This document shows, in pieces, positions 8,096 to 18,399 of a stretch of 64,000 nt of DNA (its first letter is position 1; the number at the start of each line of letters is the position of its first letter). The stretch lies in contig CAZAER010000011.1 in assembly GCA_964484195.1 (NCBI GenBank), positions 62,001 through 126,000 of the forward strand, read 5' to 3'. Source of the DNA: JALHOP01 sp964484195 (lineage in GTDB: Bacteria > Myxococcota > XYA12-FULL-58-9 > JALHOP01). The notes below the pieces were generated by a model. It was given only the letters and a program-made list of their open reading frames with translations, ran no database searches and was not told the origin of the DNA. Position numbers and translations under genes: made by a program.

Positions 8096-10012
8096 TTGAG
8101 CAGATTCGTCAACCGAACGACTCAGAACATCATCGACGTGATCGTGCTCTCGATTGCGGTGTGGCTTGCCTTCTTGCTGCGCTTCGATTGGGAGCCGCCA
8201 TTCGAGATGACCAAGCGGCACATTTTCGCTTGGCCGTACGTCGTTGCGTTCCAAGCGACGCTGCTAGCTGCCTTCGGCGTTCCGAAGTTCGCCTGGCGCT
8301 ATGTTGGTATCCGCGAAGCGACGCGTATCTTGTTGGCGCTCACGACCGCGACGGGCGCGTTGTTGTGTCTGCGCTTGATTGCTGAAGACCTGCTGCCGAG
8401 CTTCGGTTACTCGAAGTATCTCCTCGTCCCGACGGGCGTCATCGCAATTGACGCGATGCTTGCTTTCCTCGGCATCGCGGGTGTTCGAGTCCTGCGTCGC
8501 ATCGTGGCCGAGCATGTCGAGACCTCACGCCGCCGCGTCGCTCAACCGCGTCGCTTGCGGACGCTACTGGTGGGCGCGGGTGAGGCAGGTGTCATCGTCG
8601 CGCGCGAGCTCGCTCGCCGTCCCGACCTGGGGATGGAGCCGTCCGCTTTCTTGGACGACAACCCGGCGAAGACCAGCCTCGAAGTGAGCGGCGTTCCCGT
8701 CGTCGGCACCACCGCCCGCCTACGCCAGGTCGTCGAAGAGCTCGACATCGAGCAGGTGTTGATCACCATCGCCAATGCTCCCGGCCGCGTCATCCGTGAC
8801 ATCGCGATGCGTTGCCGCGACCTCGGCGTGCCGACCAAGATCATCCCCGGTGTCTATGAGATCGTGGGTGGCAGCGTCAGCCTCACGACCATTCGTGACG
8901 TCGCCATCGACGACTTGCTGGGGCGTGAGCCGGTCGTGCTCGACACCGAGGAGATTGCGCGCGTCGTCGGTAGCCGGGTCGTCATGGTCACGGGTGCCGG
9001 CGGCAGCATCGGCGCCGAGCTTTGCCGGCAAATCGCGCGGTTCGGTCCCAGCCGCTTGGTGTTGGTCGAGCGCAGCGAAATCGCTCTGTTCAACGTTCAT
9101 CGCGAGCTCGTCGAGGCGATGCCTGGTCTCGCCGTCGTCCCGTGTATGGCCGACGTCTGCGACCTGCGTCGCATGCGGTCGCTCTTCACGGAGCACACGC
9201 CATCCGTCGTGTTCCACGCCGCAGCCCACAAACACGTGCCGATGATGGAGTGGAACGCGGGCGAGGCGATCAAGAACAACGTCTTCGGAACGAAGACAGT
9301 TGCCGACCTTTCGGATGCGCACGGCGTCTCGCAGTTCGTGCTCATCTCGACCGACAAAGCGGTGAACCCGACGTCGGTGATGGGTGCCTCGAAGCGGCTC
9401 GCCGAGATGTACATCCAATGCAAGTCGCAGGGCAGCGGCACCAAGTTCACGACTGTCCGCTTTGGCAACGTCCTGGGCTCGGCTGGCAGCGTCATCCCCA
9501 TCTTCAAAGAGCAGATCGCCCGCGGCGGGCCGGTGACGGTGACGCATCCCGAGATGAAGCGCTACTTCATGACCATCCCCGAGGCCTGCCAGCTCGTTTT
9601 GCAAGCGGCGTCCATGGGCACAGGCCACGAGGTCTTCATCCTCGACATGGGTGAGCCCATGCGCATCGTCGATCTGGCGCGCGACCTCATCCGGCTTTCG
9701 GGGCTCGTCCCCGATGAAGACATCGCCATCAAGTTCACTGGCATGCGTCCAGGTGAGAAGCTGTTCGAAGACCTCTCGTTCGACGAAGAGAAAGCAGACA
9801 AGACACGGCATCCGAAGATCTTCGTGGGCAACATGCCGTTGCGCGATCCATCGGAGGTCATCGCCAAGCTCGAGGACATGCGAAACGTCGTCGAGCGTGA
9901 CGAGCCTGTCGGAGTGATCCGACAGCAGCTCGCGCAATGTGTCCCCGAATTCCAACACGAGCGCCGCAACGACCCTGCGGATCGCCTGCGCCTAGTGCAT
10001 TCGGCGAGCTAG
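8096..10012 (+). CDS. WbpM/PglF/CapD-type nucleotide-sugar 4,6-dehydratase
   Basis: 638 residues from a TTG start, with an AGGA ribosome-site candidate about 8 bases upstream. Four N-terminal membrane helices (about 10-30, 46-66, 76-96, 108-132) lead to a first Rossmann-like domain (LLVGAGEAGVIVARELA, about 157-173) and then the catalytic SDR domain (VMVTGAGGSIGAELC, about 297-310). The active-site region reads LISTDKAVNPTSVMGASKR. The usual SDR Tyr is Met, as known for large membrane dehydratases of this family (SMK triad). The enzyme converts UDP-GlcNAc to a UDP-4-keto-6-deoxy sugar, feeding the amino-sugar pathway suggested by the PglD-like neighbour. Confidence 0.94.
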   Translation: MSRFVNRTTQNIIDVIVLSIAVWLAFLLRFDWEPPFEMTKRHIFAWPYVVAFQATLLAAFGVPKFAWRYVGIREATRILLALTTATGALLCLRLIAEDLLPSFGYSKYLLVPTGVIAIDAMLAFLGIAGVRVLRRIVAEHVETSRRRVAQPRRLRTLLVGAGEAGVIVARELARRPDLGMEPSAFLDDNPAKTSLEVSGVPVVGTTARLRQVVEELDIEQVLITIANAPGRVIRDIAMRCRDLGVPTKIIPGVYEIVGGSVSLTTIRDVAIDDLLGREPVVLDTEEIARVVGSRVVMVTGAGGSIGAELCRQIARFGPSRLVLVERSEIALFNVHRELVEAMPGLAVVPCMADVCDLRRMRSLFTEHTPSVVFHAAAHKHVPMMEWNAGEAIKNNVFGTKTVADLSDAHGVSQFVLISTDKAVNPTSVMGASKRLAEMYIQCKSQGSGTKFTTVRFGNVLGSAGSVIPIFKEQIARGGPVTVTHPEMKRYFMTIPEACQLVLQAASMGTGHEVFILDMGEPMRIVDLARDLIRLSGLVPDEDIAIKFTGMRPGEKLFEDLSFDEEKADKTRHPKIFVGNMPLRDPSEVIAKLEDMRNVVERDEPVGVIRQQLAQCVPEFQHERRNDPADRLRLVHSAS

Positions 10013-10041
10013 TTGCGCGTCCATACCTCCCTGCAGAACCT

Positions 10042-10069
10042 TTGCTAATTGGCGTAACCGCGGTCTAAT
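10042..10069 (+). promoter_or_regulatory. Candidate sigma-70-type promoter of the DUF4397 lipoprotein gene
   Basis: TTGCTA and TCTAAT are separated by 16 bases. The -10 element matches five of six consensus positions and the -35 element four of six. It lies 29 bases upstream of the chosen ATG at 10098, in the gap after the polysaccharide cluster. Confidence 0.45.
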
Positions 10070-10097
10070 GAGCCGCCTGGATCGAGGGAGAGTGCCG

Positions 10098-12542
10098 ATG
10101 AGAATCGTTGGCGTAGCGCTAGTGGGCTTCGTCGTGGCCGTGACTCTTACGGGCTGCGGCAACGATTGCGGCAAGGGGACCACCAAGAACGGCGGCGAAT
10201 GCGTCGTCAACGCGGTGACCTGTGCTCCTGGGACCACGCTCGTCGACGGCCAGTGTGTCGCCGGTATTACGGGCTGCGGTCCGTTGACGCGCTTCGACTC
10301 TGCGACAGGTCGATGCGTCCCTAGCGACGCGCTCTGCGGCAGCGGAACGCAACTCGACGAAAGCACCGGCAACTGTGTGCCGAACAGCGAAGTCCGCTGC
10401 GGCGCGGGAACCATTCAAGTCGGCACCACCTGCGTTGTCGAGCCGAGTGTGTTGTGCCCCTCGGGCGAAGTCGACCTCGGTGATGGTTGCGTGCCCGGCG
10501 GTTTCGTCCAGCTCATCCACAACTCGCCGGATCCGGCGGCGGCCGAGGTCGGGATCTACATCGATGGTGTGCGGTTCGTGCACACCGCAGGCGCGATCAG
10601 TAACGACCGCGTTGCCTACCGCACCTCCACGCGCTTCCTGCCTTTTCCTGCTGGAGACATCCACGTCGTCGTCACCGACCCAGGCGCGACCGACGACAGC
10701 GCACCGCTGATCGACGCGACCGTCTCGGTGACCTCGGGCTCGCGTGCCGCCGTTGTCGTTGGCGGTGTCATCAATCCGGGTGACTTCTCTGGTGTCGTTC
10801 AGCCGCTTGCGCTGACCACGATCGCGTCGGCTCTCGGGTCTTCGGACCTCGCCGATCCGGCCGGCACGTTCCGGCTCGGGATCTTCCACGGAGCGCCGGA
10901 CACCACCGCGCTCGCTTTCGTCTCCGTTCTCGACACCGTTAGCGCTTCCCTTCTCTATGGCGAGCTGGGTGGCTACTTCGTCCTGCCCGCCGGCGTTCGC
11001 GCCTTCGACGCGCAGCGTGGTGACGTGTCGCTGATGGCATTCCAAACCAGCTCGGGAGGCGATCCCCTTGCCGCACCCGGCGGTTTTGCCGCGGGCTCGG
11101 CAGCGATTGCGCTCGCGTCCGGCTTCGCGACTCCGCAGGCGACGGCACCCGACCGCACGTTCGCGATGGTAGCTGCGCTGCCCGAAGGTGGCGTGACGCC
11201 GATTCTCGATACCGCGGCGCGCTTCCAGTTGGCTCATGCCGCCGTCGACGCCGGAAACGTCGCGGTCTTCGTCAATCACGTCGAGCAGGTGGCGGATTGG
11301 CCGTTCCACTCGGCGACTCCATTCTTCGCGGTGCCTTCGGGCATGCCGTTTTCGCTGGCTATCGCGCCGGCCAACGGCGCCGAGGCCGACGCGGTGATCG
11401 TCCGCGACAGCGAGCTCGCCGCCGGCGAGGTCATCGCGGCGATCGCGGCAAGCGCCACGGTTGGCGCGGGACCGGAGGCGGCCGAGCGCCTCATCGTCGT
11501 GCCAGCGCTCACGTCTACCGCCTCCGCGACGACGTTCAGTGCGGCCGTGGTGCACGCAGTAGCGGACGCGGGAGCAGTCATCTTGCGCGACGCCGACGGC
11601 AACCCGGTCGGCTCCAGCTCCGCGATCGCGTTCGCGCAAGCGACCGGTTACACCGAGGCTCCCGCGGGCACGGTGGCCTTCGACTTCTTCTCCGCGGTGG
11701 GGCCAGAGACACGTCTTCTCTCCGCGCAGTCGTCAGCGGCCGGCGAGTTTTCGGCGCCCACGGGTTTGGCTGCTGGACGAACCGTGTTGATCGTCGCAAC
11801 CGGAGTCGCGGCTGACCTCCACCTCTTTGGGTTGACGCCTCAGGGCCAATTCGTCGAGCTCGATCGCTCCGTGCGCGTCCAGTTCATCAACGCAGTACAG
11901 GCGCGCGAGGCGTCGACAGTCGACCTGTTCGTGAACGGTTCGCCTCTGCAGACTGCTTGGCCATTCCGGAGCGCGCTCGCGTATCACACCTATCCGACCT
12001 TGAACGACACGCTGCCGGTCGGGCTGCAGCCGGCCGGCGCTGCGGCGCTGCGCGTCACTCGCAACGTCGACTTTTCGGCCGTCGACGGCGACTTGGTCTA
12101 CGTCGTGACCCTGCTTGGCGCCCGTGCCAACGGCATCACCAACGACCTGTACGTCTATCCGACCCCGGGGCGCGAACGCTCGCCAAATCCCGCCGAAGTC
12201 TCGGTGAACAACTTCAATGGCCTGTCCGATCTCGAGCCCTTCGACGTCATCAGCGCTGCGAGCGGCGCGCTTCTCTTCGACGACTGCGACTACGCGACAT
12301 ACGGGCGCAATGGCTTCATCCAGCTCGCGCCAGCCAGCTACGTCTTTCAGGTAGCCGATCCAATCCCCGACCTGCCGTTGATCCAATACTACGCGGTCGA
12401 CGTGGATATGTCGGCGCTCGCCGGCCAGGCGATGGTGGTTCTCGAGACCGGCTTCAACACGCCCGGCACGGGGGAGCCCGCCTTTGCCGCTATCGCGGTC
12501 TTCCCGAACGGCAACGTCGTGACGCTGCCACCTACGCCGTAA
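10098..12542 (+). CDS. Large lipoprotein with Cys-rich repeats and DUF4397 domains
   Basis: 814 residues from the ATG at 10098. A GAGGGAGA ribosome site lies 6 bases upstream, and this start puts the signal peptide at the N-terminus; an in-frame ATG at 10068 is less likely. Lipobox LTGC is near residue 18. Residues about 18-135 form five or six short cysteine repeats of the form C-x-GT-x(4-6)-G-x-CV. The rest is beta-rich with at least three DUF4397-like units that begin VQLIHNSPDP, FRLGIFHGAPD and VQFINAVQA and contain VGIYIDGVRF- or VDLFVNGSPL-type strands. DUF4397 proteins are exported and of unknown function. The 3' end overlaps the convergent histidine kinase gene by 11 bases. Confidence 0.88.
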   Translation: MRIVGVALVGFVVAVTLTGCGNDCGKGTTKNGGECVVNAVTCAPGTTLVDGQCVAGITGCGPLTRFDSATGRCVPSDALCGSGTQLDESTGNCVPNSEVRCGAGTIQVGTTCVVEPSVLCPSGEVDLGDGCVPGGFVQLIHNSPDPAAAEVGIYIDGVRFVHTAGAISNDRVAYRTSTRFLPFPAGDIHVVVTDPGATDDSAPLIDATVSVTSGSRAAVVVGGVINPGDFSGVVQPLALTTIASALGSSDLADPAGTFRLGIFHGAPDTTALAFVSVLDTVSASLLYGELGGYFVLPAGVRAFDAQRGDVSLMAFQTSSGGDPLAAPGGFAAGSAAIALASGFATPQATAPDRTFAMVAALPEGGVTPILDTAARFQLAHAAVDAGNVAVFVNHVEQVADWPFHSATPFFAVPSGMPFSLAIAPANGAEADAVIVRDSELAAGEVIAAIAASATVGAGPEAAERLIVVPALTSTASATTFSAAVVHAVADAGAVILRDADGNPVGSSSAIAFAQATGYTEAPAGTVAFDFFSAVGPETRLLSAQSSAAGEFSAPTGLAAGRTVLIVATGVAADLHLFGLTPQGQFVELDRSVRVQFINAVQAREASTVDLFVNGSPLQTAWPFRSALAYHTYPTLNDTLPVGLQPAGAAALRVTRNVDFSAVDGDLVYVVTLLGARANGITNDLYVYPTPGRERSPNPAEVSVNNFNGLSDLEPFDVISAASGALLFDDCDYATYGRNGFIQLAPASYVFQVADPIPDLPLIQYYAVDVDMSALAGQAMVVLETGFNTPGTGEPAFAAIAVFPNGNVVTLPPTP

Positions 12543-13911
12543 CCATCGACGGGGCGCTGGCAGGTACGCTGATCGCGAAGGTACTGCCGGTGCCGACCAC
12601 GCTGCTCGCCGTGATCGTGCCGCCGTGCGCCTCGACGACGCGACGGGCCAGGGCGAGGCCAAGGCCGAATCCGCCGGTCGAGCGGGATCGACTGCGGTCA
12701 CCGCGGAAGAAAGGCGTGAACAAGTGACCCATGTCCTCGGGACGGATACCCACGCCTTGGTCTTGCACCACGATCAGCGCGGCACCGTTCGCCTGCGAGA
12801 GAGTCAGCTTGATCGGTGTATCTGGCTCCGAATACTTCGCGGCGTTGTCGAGGAGATTGTCGACCGCGCGGCGTAGCAACACACGGTCTGCCTGCAGACT
12901 CGGTGCATCCTCAGCGCTCTCGAGGTCGAGCTTCCTATGCGGGTGAGCTGTCGCGAAGCGCGCCGCTGCATCGCGTACGAGATCGATGCTTGCGACCGCC
13001 TCGATCCGCAGCGGTGGTAGGCCGCCATCACGGCCATCTGCGAGCTCGAACCGTGCAGTCGTGAGCACGTCTTCGACCAAGCGCTCGAGCTCGGTGATGT
13101 CCGTCGCGACCTCGTTCATGTACCTCTTCGCCGCCGCCGAATCCCCCTCCGCCGCCAGCTCGAGCGCCACCTTCATACGCGCCAGCGGAGTCCGCAGCTC
13201 GTGGGAGACGTTCGCTAGCAGCTCCTTTTCGTTGCGGAGGAGCTTCTCGATGCGGTCGGCCATTTCGTCGAAGGCGCGGGCTAGGTCGCCGATGTCGTCG
13301 CGGCGGGTGATGCCGGTGCGTGAGCGCAGGTCGCCGCTGCCGAGGCGTTGGGCCGCGGCGATGAGGCTGTCGATGGGGTTTGCGATGCGGCGCGCTAGCG
13401 GCAGCGACACGATGGTCAGGATGGAGAGCATGACCAGGATGATGGTGACGACGCGCCGCCAGCGGTCTTCGTCTTGTGACCATGGTGGCTTCCACACCAA
13501 GATGGCGTAGCTCCGCGATAGCGTCATGGCGCCGACGGCGTCGGGCTTCGTCGGCAGTTGGAAGCCGGCGTTCTTGTCGAGGTCGGCGTGGCGGTCGGCG
13601 CTCCACGGAAGAGGTGGGTCGCAGTTGCTGGCGACGAGCTTGTCGTCGGCGTCGTAGACGGTGGCATCGACCGGCAGCGAGTCGAGCAGGACCTTCACGC
13701 GCGAGCCGTCTCGCGGCATCTCGGCCGCGAGATGATCGAGACGCTCGGCGAGGAGTGTGATGCTGCGGCGGTAGCGGGGGTGCGCGTCGCCGGGGCGAAT
13801 GAACTGTCCGACCGCTAGCACCGCGATCGACGTCAGCACCAAGAGGCCGATGCCGTGCATGTAGATGCGCCAGAAGAGGCGGCTTCCGGCGCGCCGGACG
13901 CGGGTTCTCAC
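12532..13911 (-). CDS. Envelope-stress sensor histidine kinase (CpxA-like)
   Basis: 459 residues from a GTG start whose GTGA overlaps the stop of the response-regulator gene. The open frame continues upstream, but that extension is out-of-frame regulator sequence. Order: TM1 (about 14-36), periplasmic sensor (about 37-153), TM2 (about 154-176), HAMP (about 174-228), HisKA with SHELRTPL (phosphoacceptor His about 237), and HATPase with DNLLDNAAKYS (N-box), DQGVGI and GFGLGLALARRVV. It should autophosphorylate in response to an envelope signal and act on the neighbouring regulator. The order Spy/CpxP-like protein, regulator, kinase matches Cpx-type circuits. Confidence 0.93.
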   Translation of the reverse strand: MRTRVRRAGSRLFWRIYMHGIGLLVLTSIAVLAVGQFIRPGDAHPRYRRSITLLAERLDHLAAEMPRDGSRVKVLLDSLPVDATVYDADDKLVASNCDPPLPWSADRHADLDKNAGFQLPTKPDAVGAMTLSRSYAILVWKPPWSQDEDRWRRVVTIILVMLSILTIVSLPLARRIANPIDSLIAAAQRLGSGDLRSRTGITRRDDIGDLARAFDEMADRIEKLLRNEKELLANVSHELRTPLARMKVALELAAEGDSAAAKRYMNEVATDITELERLVEDVLTTARFELADGRDGGLPPLRIEAVASIDLVRDAAARFATAHPHRKLDLESAEDAPSLQADRVLLRRAVDNLLDNAAKYSEPDTPIKLTLSQANGAALIVVQDQGVGIRPEDMGHLFTPFFRGDRSRSRSTGGFGLGLALARRVVEAHGGTITASSVVGTGSTFAISVPASAPSMVTA

Positions 13912-14609
13912 TCGTCGCCCGCCGCCAAGACGTAGCCCGCGCCACGCACCGTCTTGATGAGCTTGTCGCCGTCGTCGACGGCGGCGAGCTTTTGACGCAG
14001 CCGCGAGATGTGAACGTCGATCGACCGATCGAACGCTTCCTCGGCGGTGCCTTTGGCGAGCTCCATCATTTGCTCCCGCGACAAGACGCGTCCAGCGCGC
14101 TCGGCGAGCACTCGCAACAGCGTGAACTCGTAAGCGGTGAGCGGCAGCTCTTTGTCGCGGTAGGTGGCGACTCGGCGGGTGGGGTCGACCAACAGTCCGC
14201 CGGCGCGGACGGTGCGGGTCGGGGGGCCGGCGCGGCCGCGGGTGCGGCGCAAGATGGCATGGATGCGGGCCAGGAGCTCGCGGGGAGAGAAGGGCTTGGC
14301 CAAGTAGTCGTCGGCGCCGAGCTCCAGGCCGAGCACGCGATCGGCCTCTTCGCCGCGCGCCGTGAGCATGATGATCGGCACGTCGCTCTCGGCTCGCAGA
14401 GCCCGGCATACCTCGACCCCAGAGAGCTTCGGCAACATGAGGTCGAGCAAGATGACGTCGTAGCGCAGCTTGCGTGCTTCATCGAGGCCGGTCTGTCCGT
14501 CCGCCATGTGCGTCACGCTGACGTCGTGTTGCTGCAAGTAATCGGCGGTGAGACGCGCCAAACGCACATCGTCTTCGATGAGCAGGGCGGTGGTCGTCTG
14601 CGCGGTCAT
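13908..14609 (-). CDS. OmpR/PhoB-family response regulator (CpxR-like)
   Basis: 233 residues from the ATG at 14609, preceded by GGGGAG; an alternative ATG at 14633 adds eight residues. Receiver domain: acidic pair IEDD (about 11-14), phospho-acceptor Asp about 56 in ILLDLMLPKLSG, and the KPFSPRELLARI Lys region. The C-terminal winged helix ends with DVHISRLRQKL and IKTVRGAGYVLA, diagnostic of the OmpR family. It is translationally coupled to its kinase. It probably regulates envelope-protection genes, including the Spy-like gene just upstream. Confidence 0.95.
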   Translation of the reverse strand: MTAQTTTALLIEDDVRLARLTADYLQQHDVSVTHMADGQTGLDEARKLRYDVILLDLMLPKLSGVEVCRALRAESDVPIIMLTARGEEADRVLGLELGADDYLAKPFSPRELLARIHAILRRTRGRAGPPTRTVRAGGLLVDPTRRVATYRDKELPLTAYEFTLLRVLAERAGRVLSREQMMELAKGTAEEAFDRSIDVHISRLRQKLAAVDDGDKLIKTVRGAGYVLAAGDE

Positions 14610-14673
14610 GGACTCCCCGAACGGCGACGTCATGACGCCACCGCCGGAGAGCCTATCGTACGTCCTGCGGTCA

Positions 14674-15141
14674 TTAGAAGCGGCCGAGGTGACCGTGATG
14701 CTCACGCACCCGCGCCGCGAGCTCCTTGCGTTGCTCGGGCGTGAGCTGGGCATGGATGCCGCGGGCAGCGGTCACGGCTTCGTGCGCCAAAGCGGTCATG
14801 CGCTGGGCGCGCTCGTCGATCAAACGATCGATCTCGCTGGTGTCCGGATTGTTGCTCTCGATAGCCGCGGCCACCGCGTCAGCGAGCTGCTTGCGTTCCC
14901 CCTTGGCGTGCTCGGCCTGCACCTTGGCGACGATGCCGTCGACGATGGCTAAGATCTGTGTCCGCTGGGTGTCGGTGGCGTCGATCTCGTCGAGGGTCTC
15001 GTTGACTCTAAAGTCGACGAATTTCTTCATTCTCTCCGGGTGTTTGCCGTGCCGCGGACCGTGCGCAAACGCACTGCCGAGGCCGATGACCAGAGCGCAG
15101 GGGACCAAAACGTAGAGGGCGTAGCGAATGACAGGCTTCAT
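14674..15141 (-). CDS. Spy/CpxP-like periplasmic protein (LTXXQ-type)
   Basis: 155 residues from the ATG at 15141. The 20 codons upstream lack signal-peptide character, while this start gives KPVIRYALYVLVPCALVIG followed by a plausible cleavage after AFA. The mature part is helical and charged, ending in an LTPEQRKELAARV motif and a His-rich tail (REHHGHLG), as in Spy/CpxP and CnrX-like periplasmic helical-cage or metal-sensor proteins. It precedes the regulator and kinase genes on the same strand with 64 bases between. It may hold the kinase inactive (CpxP-like) or act as a chaperone (Spy-like). Confidence 0.8.
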   Translation of the reverse strand: MKPVIRYALYVLVPCALVIGLGSAFAHGPRHGKHPERMKKFVDFRVNETLDEIDATDTQRTQILAIVDGIVAKVQAEHAKGERKQLADAVAAAIESNNPDTSEIDRLIDERAQRMTALAHEAVTAARGIHAQLTPEQRKELAARVREHHGHLGRF

Positions 15142-15290
15142 GGGGGATGGCTCCAACGCGCGCCCGTGGCTGTGGATCACCACGTTCGCGTCCTGACACA
15201 ATCGGCAGTCGCCATTACGTCGCCATGTCCTGATCTTTAAGAAGTGTGACCAGCCGGTTGACCACCGTAGTCGGATAGACTGGGAGCACC

Positions 15291-16922
15291 TTGCGCCGCG
15301 TTCGCTTCTCCATGCTGCTGTTCGCCGCCGCTATCCTCGGCGGCTGCCCCTCACGCACGGGCTTCGGCGGGCTGCAGCTCACGCCGGAGCTCGGAGACGG
15401 TATCCCGAGCGATGGTGATCCGGGCGACGCGGCAGGGGACGGCGACGACCTGGGCGATGGGGACGGTGGCCCGCCGGCTGCGAAGGAGTTTCGCCTGCAG
15501 TATGACCGAGCCTGGCTGATCGTCGCGCGCAATCTCGCCATGACGCCGCTCATCGTCGACTCGGCCGCCCCCGCGACCTTCTCGGTGACACCGCAGCTCC
15601 CCAACGGCCTCCGCCTCGATGCGAACGACGGCTCGCTCTCTGGCACCCCCACCGTCCTTTTGCAGCCTTTCGTTACCTTCACGATCACCGCGGTGAGCGG
15701 CGATTTCGTGTCGACGACGACGCTCGATCTTGCGGTCGTCGACGCTCTCATCGTCGACACGACGAGTGACGTCGCTCCTTCCGGCACACTCGGTGACGGC
15801 GTCTGCGCGCCGGCTGGTCAATGCAGCATTCGCGCCGCGCTCGCCGAAGCGAACGCTTTCGCCGGCGTGCAAATGGTCTCGGTGGGACCGGGGATCTACT
15901 CGTTGAGCACCCCCATCACGTTGGGCAACGACGCGCTCCTGGGCTCGCAAAGCGGCGGCACCATCATCGATGCGACGCCGCTCATTGCCAGCGCCTTGGT
16001 GGTTCCTGCGGGGACGACCGCGTATGTCGCGAGCTTCGAGCTTTCGAGCGGCTCCGACGCGACCACTGGCGGCGGCTGTGCGGAGGTCAACGGTACGCTG
16101 CTAGCGAGTCACCTGAACGTCCATGATTGCAACGCCAATTTCGGCGGGGCCTTCTTGGTCGCGGGTGGCGGCAATCTCGAGGTCGAGGCGAGCCTGATGA
16201 CCGACAACGCTGCGACCACCGGGGCCGCCTTCGAGGTCCTCGAGAACGCCAGCCTCGTCGTCCGCACGTCCGCGTTCACGGACAACAATGCCGAGAGCGG
16301 GGGCGTGTTCACGGTGGCGGGCAGCGCCGTCATCGAGCGCTGCTACTTCGGTGACAATTCGGCGCAGAGCGGTGGTGGTGTGCTGCACGTCGAGGCGACC
16401 GGTGACGCGAGCGTCGCCAGCTCGACCTTCGAGGGCAACCATGCGATCAGCGCGAGCGCCGGCGCCCTCCTCACGGAAGGTCTGCTCACCGTCAGGTATT
16501 CCACGTTCGGTGGGAACACCGCGGCGGTCGCTGGCTCGGTCATCGCCGTCCCCACGAGCAGCGGGTCCGCGACGCTCCGGGGCTGCTTTCTCTTCAGTCA
16601 GCCGCAGCCGTGTGACGACGTCGGCTTCGGCTTTACCTCCGACGGCTACAATGTGCTCGATGGTCCGCTCGCGACTTGCCCCGACCTGTCCGCCGCAACG
16701 GACAGGGTTTCGGCCGCCCTCGGCGCCTTCGACGGCAGCGCCGTCGACAACGGCGGCTTGACCCTCTCGGTGGCCATCGACCCCGCTAGCGATGTGGCCG
16801 ACATTGGTGACCTCGCTTGTCCTGCTGTCGACCAACGAGGCGAGCCGCGGCCCCAGAGCCCTTTCAATACGCCCGCGACGTGCGATGCCGGCGCGTACGA
16901 GAACGACGCCGTGACCTTCTAG
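15291..16922 (+). CDS. CSLREA-type lipoprotein with putative Ig domain and right-handed beta-helix
   Basis: 543 residues from a TTG start with GGGAG 4 bases upstream. Lipobox LGGC is near residue 19. An acidic, Gly-rich linker is followed by a putative Ig-like domain (PNGLRLDANDGSLSGTPT, about 103-120). Then comes a CSLREA motif region (GDGVCAPAGQCSIRAALAEANA, Cys residues about 172-180), and a beta-helix of asparagine-rich turns (for example LMTDNAATTGAAF, SAFTDNNAESGG, CYFGDNSAQSGG) to about 430. The C-terminus has the usual choice-of-anchor-like end (CPAVDQRGEPRPQ). Such proteins are exposed at the surface; binding or cleavage of polysaccharide is possible but not shown. It diverges from the Spy-like gene across 149 bases. 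Confidence 0.85.
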   Translation: MRRVRFSMLLFAAAILGGCPSRTGFGGLQLTPELGDGIPSDGDPGDAAGDGDDLGDGDGGPPAAKEFRLQYDRAWLIVARNLAMTPLIVDSAAPATFSVTPQLPNGLRLDANDGSLSGTPTVLLQPFVTFTITAVSGDFVSTTTLDLAVVDALIVDTTSDVAPSGTLGDGVCAPAGQCSIRAALAEANAFAGVQMVSVGPGIYSLSTPITLGNDALLGSQSGGTIIDATPLIASALVVPAGTTAYVASFELSSGSDATTGGGCAEVNGTLLASHLNVHDCNANFGGAFLVAGGGNLEVEASLMTDNAATTGAAFEVLENASLVVRTSAFTDNNAESGGVFTVAGSAVIERCYFGDNSAQSGGGVLHVEATGDASVASSTFEGNHAISASAGALLTEGLLTVRYSTFGGNTAAVAGSVIAVPTSSGSATLRGCFLFSQPQPCDDVGFGFTSDGYNVLDGPLATCPDLSAATDRVSAALGAFDGSAVDNGGLTLSVAIDPASDVADIGDLACPAVDQRGEPRPQSPFNTPATCDAGAYENDAVTF

Positions 16923-16995
16923 CCGCCGAGGGCCAGCAACACTTAAGTTTTCACCGCGATAACGCCATTGAGTCGCTGGAGGAATGGTTCGTAGC

Positions 16996-18156
<1,161 letters not shown>

Positions 18157-18399
18157 CGTCCGTTTACCCTCTGAACCCCTTTCATCCCCGCCCGGCGGCC
18201 AATGTCGCGGGTGCGCGTGTATGTAGGCAGAGCGGTACCCATGAAGGCTTTTGCACCCCCGAAGACCCTTCCGAGGCCTGATTTTCGCATGCGGGCCGAG
18301 TTTTCGCCTTGTACCATTCTCAATGTCGGGCCCCTGGAGGCGACCTTCGTACCCTCGAAGCGTTCACCTCCCTCGACGGAAGGTTGGTTCATCAAGGGT

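Noticed and set aside
10119..11639. A 506-codon minus-strand open frame antisense to the DUF4397 lipoprotein
   Set aside because: Arg/Asp/Val-rich composition with no domain; it mirrors the coding frame on the plus strand, as expected in high-GC DNA.
13912..14409. N-terminal extension of the histidine kinase frame
   Set aside because: It is the out-of-frame translation of the response-regulator gene, full of Arg and Pro; the GTG at 13911 overlaps the regulator stop.
16984..16995. ATG start for the RhlE-type helicase
   Set aside because: The GGAGGA directly abuts it, and the GTG 12 bases later gives the family N-terminus MSFSELGL.
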